From: Gordionus sp. m RMFG-2023
Taxonomy: Eukaryota; Nematomorpha; Gordioida; Chordodea; Parachordodidae
Reading direction: 5' to 3'
Assembly: GCF_954871325.1 (NCBI RefSeq)
Contig: NC_088776.1
Span: 16,182,052 to 16,246,051 of the forward strand
Length of the DNA: 64,000 nucleotides
The translations under genes and the position numbers were made by a program. Below the pieces are notes generated by a model. The model saw only the letters and a list, made by a program, of their open reading frames with translations. It was not told where the DNA came from and searched no databases. Numbering within the stretch: position 1 is the first letter of the stretch; each line of letters begins with the position of its first letter. Below, piece after piece: positions 50,801 through 62,800 of the stretch.

Positions 50801-53800
50801 TTAGCAGAACTTGTCATTTGAGTCTCAATAGACTTCTATGAGGCTCATTCTCACTCAATAGGGTTTTATAGAGCACCAGAGAATCAATGAAAGATGGATG
50901 AAAATAAAATTTAGTGCTAATATTTTGTGAAAGAAAATAACACAAAACTTGTCTTTTAATTTATTAAAATAAAAACAAAAATAATTTGTTTTATTTCATA
51001 AAAATATTTGCCGTCTCAAATAAAGAGTTGGCTATCCCAACTTAAAATTCATGGCTACTGGCCTATATGTAATTTAAAAGCAAGTATAAAATGATAAGAA
51101 TAACGTAAATTTATCCTCCCACCCTTATGTTTATTTTTTTTAACTTGTGATCTATTGATGTTTGGTAATCCATTACTAGTGTTATTAAACGGCTCGATTT
51201 TTAAAAACGATTAACTCAATATTTTATAGAAAAAAATATTATTCAAGCCTGAAGATTTTGCTCATAGATGGCACAAAGGTCTAGACATCTATTATCAAAA
51301 TCTCTAGCCTTAAGCAATATTTTTGTGGCTAAGATATTGAGTTAGTTGTTTTTAAAAATCGCCGCAAAATGAGTGGTTTGACAACACTATCCATTACAAA
51401 TCACCTAGTGATTCGGACGACCATTATAAAAATGGATGAAATTTGGTATGAAGGTTAAATAGTGTATATTTTACAAATCAAATTTAATGCTCTAGCTCAA
51501 ATATATTTCGAGTTATGGCCCTTTAAAGTTCGATGAGAATCCTTTCCTCTTTTAACGTATCTCAAAATTTTTTTGGTCTAAAGTAACATCATTTTGTAGA
51601 TCTTAAAATTTTCCATAAGAAAATTAAAAAATTATTTTAAAAATATTTTCAGGTGTCGCATCTACGCTAAAACAAAAAAAATTATTTTGAAAAGGCCTCA
51701 TTTAAAACGATGAAATGTGATTATTACCAATATATTTAAATACATCAGTAAAAAGTTAATAATCATCGTTATAAACGGCCTTTATAAATTGATTTTTTTA
51801 TTCTTATAAATTATAAAAATCTAAATAAAATTAAAATTTTTATTATCTATATTAATATTTTTATTTAAATATATTGGTAATAAACATATTTGAATCAAAT
51901 TAGGCCCTTCTCAGTTTTGTTTTGCTGGACACACAACAACACTTGAAGATATTTTTGAATTTTCTTAAGAAGAATCGAGGGCTATAAAATTATATATAAT
52001 TTGTTACTTTAGTTCAAGAATATTTTGAGTATTGAGATTCGTTAAAATAGGAAAATAACTCAGGATATATTAGAGCTAGAAAATTAAAATTTTTATTTGT
52101 ATAAATTATACAATCTACTTAACCTTCATATCGATTTTAAAAACAAGTTATTTCACTTGATTTAGCAAGAAATTAAAAGATCGACCAATCAGATAATATT
52201 CAATCTATGGATGGCGGGATATTATAAACTTTAGGTGGTAGGTTTTATAGTAAATTATTAAATTTAAAAAAAAATTTATTTTATTTATTTTAATAATAAA
52301 AAGATCTTAAACTCGAAGTTAAACAACGCGAGATTGATCATTTTCGAAGAGAGCAGGAAGAAAAGGAAGGTATATTTGACAAGATGTGTACTAGTCTTGA
52401 TGATTGCCATGAAGAAAATATCAGGTTTTTTTAAAGAAGATAATTTACTATAGTATATACTACTGTAAAGTATCTTCAAATGATTTCCTTCTTGGGGAAA
52501 GTTGATGGGAATCGGTAGTGTTGACGCTTTTATATTTATTTATTTTTAAAGGAGAAGATTAATGTTTATAAGTTTTACAAAATTATTAATTTCGCTTATT
52601 TAATGATTGAATTATGGTTGTACAGCATTACAACCCCCATCCTTTTTTGCTTAAAAATCTCCCGGCATGGGGATTTCCAAATGAAATTACTTTTTTTTAA
52701 AATATATAATATACTCCGAATTTGTAATTATTTGGTTCATAACCAATAAATTTTTAATTTTTCTAAATTATCAAATAATTCTTAGAATTTATGTCATTCT
52801 TATTTCTTGGACCTCTTGGCGCATTATTTTAAAATATATAATTTATCTTCTCTATGGTATGCAGATTAAATTCACAAATCAAGAAATTCCAATATAAAAA
52901 TCGTAGTTTTAGTGGCTCGGCTAGGTCCGAAAATTCTCTAACAGTAAATAATAAATATTATTATTATATATTAAATTTTGCATCATATCTTAAAGACATT
53001 TAGTAAAGTTATCCTACTTAAATATATTTTTATAAATTTAAATAGCGAGGTATTGATATCTGATTTTCATTCCGATACTTATGCGATACTTGAATATTTT
53101 TATAAATGACGTCCCGAATCTGATCCTAGAAATCGGTCACCTCTAATTTTAAGTCGCAGATTGTTGATGTAATTACGTATTTTTTTAACATGTCCAAAAT
53201 ATTTTTTTTATAGAATATAAATATAGAAATTATGATCAATATTATTATTCTTGGATTTTAAAATAAATTAAATTTGATTTGATTATTGTTTGAGAAGCGA
53301 TGTGCACGTTAATCTCAGGATTTGAATTCTGATAATTGTAAATATTCTTTAAATAAATAATTTGGATTTAAATCTGTAACATAGTTCATAGTAAAGGATT
53401 CATAGATGAATATACACAACGCGAATTTAGGTATGGCTATACATTTTGATAATCTTTATAGAAATTCTCCTAATAAATTGTCACTTTTTAAGAGAGATAT
53501 TTGTAAAATGTTTAATAAGAAATTTACTCAAACTGATTTAAAGAACGACTTTAAAGTTGCAGTTGTATTCTTCATATTCTATATATCATTTACATTTGTT
53601 AAATTTATAATTAAGAAGAATAGTAAGACATCTATTAATGAAGAGCCGAGTAAGGTAGCTTTACCTATTAAGCACATACAAGCTAAATATTACCATGTCT
53701 ATGCAGTATGACAGCACTGGGAATATATCTGAGTAGTTTAATTTATTTTAAAATCCAAGAAAAATAATATTGATCATAATTTTTATATTTTCATTGTATA

Positions 53801-56800
53801 TAAAAAATGTTCTTGCTTGACATGCTAAAAAAAATGAAATTATATCAACAATCTGCATCATGTCCACCCGTAACAGGCCAAGGACATGCGCTTTCGAACT
53901 ATATGCTATAATTAAGTTATACATATTACTGTCCTAACATGGACCTAAAAATAATTCAGTTCCTAAGGAACCTAGGCATTAATGTTCTTATATACTATTG
54001 GAATATGGCGTCTCCCATCTCCTTGTCGGTCGGTTGAATCAACTGGTTTCTAACCCCAACATACCTAGTTTACATTATCTCATCCTTCATATCCGTTCCT
54101 TGATAAACTGTCGGCGGCTATTGCTTGTTGCCGTACCTTCTTGTATTGGGATTCCTTGGCCCCGAACCCTGTTGATCGACATTATCCTGAACCACTCGGT
54201 ATTTCTTCCTTACGTGAATAGCATATCCGCGGTTGCAGGGTTAATGCATAATATTTTATTAGTCACTTTTCAAATAATAATCGAATCAATATCTGAGTAG
54301 TATAATTAATTTATTTTAATATAATCAAATGCAATGATATATAATGAAATCTACATCTAATATGTAATTTTAATGAATTAAATTTAGAGAAATTGGAACA
54401 AAAAAGTTTTTTTAAAAAAAAAATATTTAGAAAATATAAACTCATCAAAAATTTAATTTGTATACATTATATTCTTAATCTAATAATCACAAAATTTTAT
54501 TTTAAATTTTTTAAAATTTATTATCGAAATTTACGAAATCGAGTTTGGACAAATACGAGTATCATTTATTATTTTTTAATCAAGAATTGGATAAAAATAA
54601 ATAATTTGAATTATAAATTAAAAGGAAATGCATTTAACTCAATATACAATCAATTCCAAGCAATCAAACGATTCCAGTGATAGATTTTCTAAGAATGATA
54701 CTCACGTGGGTGATATTATTCCGCATATGATTTTTACCACTCCCACTTGTCGCAAAGGGGATCTATTCACTTGTCCCATTTCAAATGCCGTAGAAAGTAG
54801 TTTAACCCATTATTGGGAATTGTTATTTATAAATTACATTTATAAACATCAATATAGCCCAATTTAGTGTGATGCATAATTTTAAACGTTATAGGAAATT
54901 ATAATTATGATTTACTAAATCGTGAACACTATTGCAGCCCCCCCCCTTATTTATATTAATTATTGGTATATTAGTTAATATATTACTATTTAAGCCACAA
55001 AATGCATCGATAATTTTAAATTATTGCTGTAGTATTACACTATTCCTACTAATTGTTAACACTATGTTTAATTTTGTAATTTTTTGTTTGTAAACCTCCC
55101 ATCATCAATTAATTTCCATTAAATTATCCATTAGGTGCATAATGATGTTATTTTTTTTTGTTTTTAAACCCGAGCATGTAGTATTATTTTATTATATAAT
55201 ACAATTATCGTAATCGATTCTTTGCAATATAATGATAATTATAATTTAAACAAATATAATATCGTTTCAAAATTACGATTATAATTGCATTATATAATAA
55301 TACTACAAATAAATCAGCCGCCTTTTATTTATTTCTTTATAGTATTTTCAAATAATAATTTTTCTCAATGCCTCGTGACATCCTACAATTTAATATTTAT
55401 ACAAATGTGCCTTACTAAAATCAAACCAAATCTGGAAATTAATTATCCCTTTTCTTAATATATTGAGGCCATTCTTTAAAACAGACCTATATAATTATAA
55501 TATTAACTAATGGCGCCACTAGCCTTTACAATCCCAAGGGCTCAACTTTTTAAAAAGGGAGTTTTTTTTGAAATATTTTCAAAAATTTTTGGGGGCTCGA
55601 GCCCTCCCCCCTTCCTCTAGTGACACAACTGATAATAATATTATGATAAAAATTTTGTCATGGGATTCCAATTTTAATAATTATCAGCTTTAAAACAAAT
55701 CCACGATCCAATATTAACATTACAAGTTGTGACATAAATAAATAACTTTTTATCCTCCATTTTAATGTATCAGATTGGCCTTCGCTATTACTTCTTATGT
55801 ATAGGTTTTAAGATGAGCAGAATCCAGTTAGAACAATGGGAGGGGGGTGGGGTTATATTTAGAGAATAAATTATTTTGAATGAGAATTATTAATCAATGC
55901 TCTAAATTAGCTTTCAAAGTTACTTTTCTAAAATAACAAGACGTCTTTTTTTAAAAAATGCAACTGATTACCAGAACTTTACAAAAGGGATAACAAAATT
56001 ATTTCAATTACCACCTTTTCGTGTGGTTATTCATCCTTACCTAAACCTTCTTGTTCATCATAAATTAGATCTATTCCGATATTAAATATTGGTTCGGATA
56101 AAGGTTTTAATAAAAGTGGTCAGGCGGATATTTTCAAAAAAAACGGATTAGATGGATATTATAATTTTTGGTTATATGATTTGTGTATATAATCAGGGAA
56201 GTCAACCCTTCGACAAGAATAAGGTGGAGATTTAGAGTTAAACATTTTAAAAAGGATTTGGAGAATATAAAGAAATATTGAATCAATATTAATAAAATTA
56301 TTAATTTTTTATTCTATTCTATATAAACATAATTTACTAGCAAAAAAAATTAAAATCTATCTTACAATCATTTTTATTTTTTATATTATTTAATCCAAAA
56401 AGTACTCATCAAACAAAATTAAACATGACAAAATCAAACTTTATTATACATAATTGCTTATATTTGATATTATTTACCTTTCTTGATTTTATGTTCTTGT
56501 TCCAATATTTTATTTAAAAAAATTGATATAAACAATATATGCAACGTATATCAAATATATTTTTAGTATATTAAATTATCATTTATAATAAAATTTTACC
56601 TACCTACAAAATGGATGCAAAATTGTTATTTTATGAAAATATTATACCTTGAACCCTCAACTTTTAAAAAAGTTTTGGGTTCTGGTTTAGCAAAAACACA
56701 AGGGGTTGGGTTCACATCCTAGTATATAATTCCATATAATTTTTATTTTACTATTTCCTATTAATAATATATGAATTCCAAATTTAATTTAAAATTGTTA

Positions 56801-59800
56801 ATGTTTTTTTTAAAAAAACCGAATTATTTTTAAAAAATTTGCAACAAGTAAAAAATATTTAACAAGTCACATATAAGACATAAACATGGGCCATATTTTT
56901 AATGAGATAATTAACTTATGGGTAATAGAAAAAATACTTAATCATTCATGATAATGCGCACCAAATATCGCCTGGGTCATAGGAAACGGGAATTTCCGTG
57001 TTTTTTATTTTGCTTATAGTTTTAGCTATTTTTGTATAGAAAGTATTTATTTTTTTTATGACATTAGTTCAAAGACTTATGTATAAACAATCTAAATATC
57101 AGATCGATTTTATATGAATACCAGAGTAGTAAAATATTGTAAATTAGCACAACCCTATCAAAAATGTTATATATAATGACCACCTTTATGTTGAACAAAA
57201 CACACAACCACTATCAAAAGTCCATCTTAAGTTCTATATAATGGTCACCTTTTTATATTGGCCAAAGCACCACCGCTTTTAAAAGGTCACCTTATTGACG
57301 TTTCAATTACTAATGATTAAATTGTTTTTTAAAAAAAACAAGGCATAGAAGCTATAGGTGACAAGGAGAACGAATTAAAAACAAAAATAACTAAAAAGAT
57401 TGAAGAAGTTAAAATGGCCACAGATAGAATTGATGAATTGGTAGCCAAGAATGTTAGTAAATTTTATAATCTATCTTAATTATTTTTTTAAAATTTTATA
57501 TTGTTGAAAACAGGGATGTGAACCGTACTCTGGACCTTTCCAAACCCTCTTATTTTTGCTGTACTCAAAACCGGACCCTTGTAAAAAAAAATTATGGAAT
57601 CAATTTGTTTCTATTATTTGCCTGTTCTTGTAAATATCATTTTAAGCTAATTAAAATTCACTCTACACACTCAATACCCCCCCCCCCCCAAATAAATATA
57701 TTCAATATATCAGAGACCTGTAGAGGTGCCATTTTTTCGATTCAAGCTTTATATTTTCAGGCCACTCTTGTGAGGTAACCTGGATTTTTTTTAAAATATA
57801 TTATATTTATTTTCTATTTTTATTGCTAATAATAGCGATTTAATATTTGGTTTTAAAATATACAGCCCTGGCCCAGGTATTTTTCAAAAAATATTTTTTA
57901 GGCCTGACCCCTGTATTTAAAAAAAATTTTAGACCCTGTTTGGGTATGGGTATATTTTAAAAAATTCATGGACATTTAACATAACTAAATGCATAATATA
58001 ATAATGTCATGTTAGCCGTTGAATTTAATATTTTTATTTTGTAATAGAATATAAATGTGTTTAAAATATTAAAAACAATAAGATATAATATATTAAAAAA
58101 TAGTATGATATATAAATCTATGTTAAAATTACATTCAAAAAAAAGTAAATAATTAAAAAAGGACAAAAACGAGGAAACCAAGTTATTTACCTTGGAACAC
58201 GGCGATTTGAGTTTATTTTAAAATTTTAAAAGAGGATCCATGATCACTTATAATTTGAGAAATCTTTTTACCTAAAATCTTAAAAAAATGATAGCCTACC
58301 CATTGGTAGAAATAACTATTGGGATAAAATCATAATGAGATGTGGTATTTTACCTTTCACCTGTAATCAGCGGATCAATGTTTGGGCTAGAGGAAAATTA
58401 GGAGGCATAAGTGAAATCCTAAATAAGGCGTTTTCCTCTAACCCAAGGAATGTTTATGAGGCCTTTTTTCATCAAACAGGGATAGGTGGACGATTTCCAG
58501 AAGGTTAGAGTAGCCCTATTTTGTTCTAGATTATAAAGTTAATAGCTCTATGGCGACTGAACCGTCTTTTAATATAAACAGGTTAGGTCTGCCATTATGG
58601 TCGGAGTCTTCCCTCACCCTTTACTGGGGTAGACATATCTCGCAGCCAAGTCTATATCCTATGGTCACCCTCAGCATATTATTAATTAAAAATAAAATTC
58701 TACTAATTTTTAATAAGAATTGTTTTTCAAAATTCTTTTCTTGTAAGCAAGAACATATTATAACTGATTAATATCCAAAAACGCGTTCTACCAAAACTTA
58801 GGATGGTATTGAAGTGTTATAATCCATAAATTGGAAATATTTAATGTTTTATCAATTGTTTTAAAAAATTTGGAAATATATTGATCTTCATATATATAAT
58901 AGAGATCTATAAAGCCCGGCGCGTTTTGGCCTATTGAAAATTTATCCTAGCTCGTTAAAATTTTACGAAAAGTCAGGCTGGCCTGTTAAAATGTTACTAA
59001 AAGTCCGCCTTGGTCTCTTAAATTTATTTCAATATATTTTCCGATAACATTTTAATATCTGTACCTAATGTTTTGCCAATGTGATTTAAGGCTATTATAT
59101 CTCTTTTCTAGCTATCTATTTTACATATCAATTGTGTTAGATATCTATTTCTATATTGTGTATTTAGATTTGGATCATATCATAAATAACTTGTTTAATT
59201 TTTTTCTGAATTTACTTTAATATTTACAGATTTCTCTTAAAATATAAATAAATTTATTTTCAAATTATTAATCAGAATCAAAATATTAGCTTGAAATTCA
59301 GCAAAATATATCAAAATTTATAATCCGGGGCTGGCCTATTAAAATTTAACTAAAAATTAGATTTGCCATGCCTGATTTACGAAAAATCAGAAATTTGCTT
59401 TGCCCGATTTTTTATATATAAATTGTTTGGCCCTGTCATTTCATCTTATAATATGTTTTAGTCCCTGGTTGTTCCATCGTAAAAGATTGACTTCTCTCTG
59501 CGTGAGTATCATCTTGCCTGCTTCCTATATCTCCCTAATCATTTCCAGATGGGTTCGAGCATCCCGTCCAAATATCATATGTGCTGGTGTCTGCCCCGTT
59601 GTTGCATGCTGCGCGTTTCTGTAGGCTAGTGAAAATTCATTTAATCTATCATACTTGTTTTTAGCTGTATTTTTCTAAATGGTTTTTTTCACCGTTCTTA
59701 CCATCCGTTCCGCTTCTCCGTTGGAGCTTGAGTGGTATTATCGAATTTAAATTTTTTTAGTGATGACGAAATAACTCGGGAAAACTGGTATTATCAATGT

Positions 59801-62800
59801 ATGACTTAAATAAAGTTATTTTAAAATTCGTTCCTAAGTCCATTAATAAAATAAAATATGACGATATACTAGATTCTTTAATAGCCAACGAGAAAAAAAT
59901 GGCACCGTTGGAAAGTTTCCAATTCGTTAAATGCACTCAAAGAGATGGAGAAACTAGAATAAATTCACTAAAGGAAATAGCGCTAAAATGCAATTTTAAA
60001 GGAAAATGTGATGAAAATTTAAAAATACAGATAATTAATGGATTAAAAAGCAAAGAGATTAAAACAAAGTTATTACTAGAAGAAGATATGGAAATAGAGG
60101 AAATTGAAAAACTCCTTCGAACCATGGACTTATAGACGAAACGGAAAAGGTATATTCAAGCTGGAAAGGAACAAGATGATGACAAAATATAAAATAGTGA
60201 AATAGACTATATAAAACAATAAAAAGCATAATAGTAAAAATAATAGCACTTCAGGAACGCTATATTAACAATTATCCCCACCAAACGAGATTAGATAACA
60301 GATTTACTAGATATAATAATTATGACAACTCAAATTATGGTAGACATAACAACGTTAACCCGCGGTACAAATATTATAATAATGATAACAAATATTACCG
60401 GCATAATAATTGGTATGACAACGATAATTATTACCACAAAAACAAATATCAATATTCTTACGATAAGACAAGGAGATACAACACCAACATTAATAACAAT
60501 AAATGCAACGACAATCAATATTACAGTCAGGCGAAAAAAACTTTCTTCAAATGCGGTAGTATTGAATCTTGCTATCAAAGAAGCAAAGAGGAAGATATAT
60601 CGTATAAATATACACTCGATGGATATCAAATCTTGTAAAGAAAAATTCAAAGTTAATTTAAATATAGAGAATAAGGAAATAAACATGATCCCAGATACAG
60701 GAGCATTGGTATCAATTATTTCATTTAATACATGGAATAAAATCAACTCCGATAAAATGATTCATAATTCGGAAACAAATTAAAGACTTACATAGGTAAC
60801 GAAATCGCCTACATAGGCAGTGTGGACGTAAAAATTCAAATAAAAAACCATAAAATACCTACCCATGATTATAGTGAAAGCTGATGGACTATCGTTGATA
60901 GGGATAAACTGGGTAAAGGAATTCAGAGATATGTATGGAAAGAACCGATATTAGCAGGCACGGTAGATACATACCATATTAATTATATTATGTGAGACAA
61001 GAATTAAAAGAGCTAACGGAGAAATACGTCACATTACTCAATAAAAAGTATGGGAAATTGAACAATATGGAAGTCTTTGAGTATAAAAGACAATGCGATC
61101 CAAAGTGTCCCCCTAGGGAAATTGCATATACTCTAGAAGTCGATGATGAACTAACAAAATGGGTTAAAGAAGATACAATAGAACCTATAAAATTTCGGAA
61201 TGGGCCAGTTCTCTGGTATCAATAGTTAAACCCAATGGCAATATCAGGCTTTGCATGGACTATAATATAACGATAAAGCCATGGATGACACCGGACATAT
61301 ACCCTATCCCCACAGGAAGTATTTAACAAATTAAAAAAGGCTAAAAGTTTTCAACTAATGACTTTTCAAATGCATAACATCAAATAGTAATAAATTCTGA
61401 TTCGAGGAAGTATTTAGCTATTTAACCTACAAAGGTCTATTCCAATTTAAAAGAATGATATTCGGAATAACTTAGACGTCAGTGATATTCCAAAGGACCA
61501 TAGACCTAATTTTCGAGAAAATGACCGGAGTAGCATATTATATTGATGATCTAATAATTACAGGTTCATTGGATGAAGAGCATCTAAAAAGATTCTGATT
61601 CGAGGAAGTATTTAGCTATTTAACCTACAAAGGTCTATTCCAATTTAAAAGAATGTCTTTCCTTTCCTTAAAGAAAGAAATTCTTTCTTTCTTTCTTAAA
61701 ACGTCAGCGATATTCCAAAGGACCATAGATCTATTTTCGGGAAAATGACTAGAGTAGCATATTATATTGTTGATCTAATAATTACAGGTTCATCGGATGA
61801 AGAGCATCTAAAAAATTTGCAAGTGTTTCAACGAATTTCGGAGTCGGTATTAAAGCAAATTACGAAAACAGCTAATTTCTTAAAGAAAAAGTAAAATACC
61901 TAGGACATGTTATGTCCAGCAAAGGTCTTATGACCTCAGACGAGAAACTAGAAGCAATAAAATATGCTCCAATTCCTGAGTCAGTCAACTAATTGCAGTC
62001 ACTATTAAGATTTATTAATTACTATCATCGATTTAAAAAAAAATTTAACAATCGCGGCCTCCCTTTATGACTTATTAAAGAAAGGCAACAACTTAAAATA
62101 GATCGAAGAATGCAGATCAACTGTTGAAATCTTAAAGAGATGTTTGACTAATCCCCAGTAATCGTCCATTTAGATCCAGGTAAAAATATCCAACTTACTT
62201 TCGGATGCACGAAGGGTGTAAGAGTTGTATTGCCTCATACCGAGAAAAACGGATCCGAGAATCCCATATGTTTTGCTTCAATGGCAGAAAAAACTACTCA
62301 ACTATTGAAAGAGAAGCATTAGCACTTGTATTCACAATAAATAAATTTTATGAATATTTAGTAGGACAAACTTTTACTATATGGACCGACCAACCACTTA
62401 TATATATTATATTCGGTAATGCTCGGCAAATATAACGTCGATTGTTCAAATGTTAGGAGGGTACAATTGCGAAATAAAATGTAAGGCGGGTAAGGAGAAC
62501 AAAGTGGCAGACGGACTCTCAAGATGTCCAATGGAAGACAAGACCAAAGATCATAACGGAGAAGTATATTTAATAAATGGACATCCTATATCGTTAGACG
62601 AAATTCTGGAAATACACGAAAATGACGACACGTTAAAAAAGTTAAAGGAGAGTATTAAAACTCAAGTCATCAAGGAATCGTCAGATAGAAAAGTTTAGCC
62701 AGACAATATGTATGGTGGCCCGGAGTCGACCGTGGAATAGAAGAAATATGCGAATCATGTCATACATAAGCGAACAATCCTCCAAAAATACAAGATCACC

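Noticed and set aside
54393-54680. 95-codon frame rich in Lys, Ile, Phe and Tyr
   Set aside because: AT-driven composition without domain or splice support.
60330-60746. 138-codon minus-strand frame
   Set aside because: Antisense shadow of the Gypsy fossil with low-complexity Ile/Val text.
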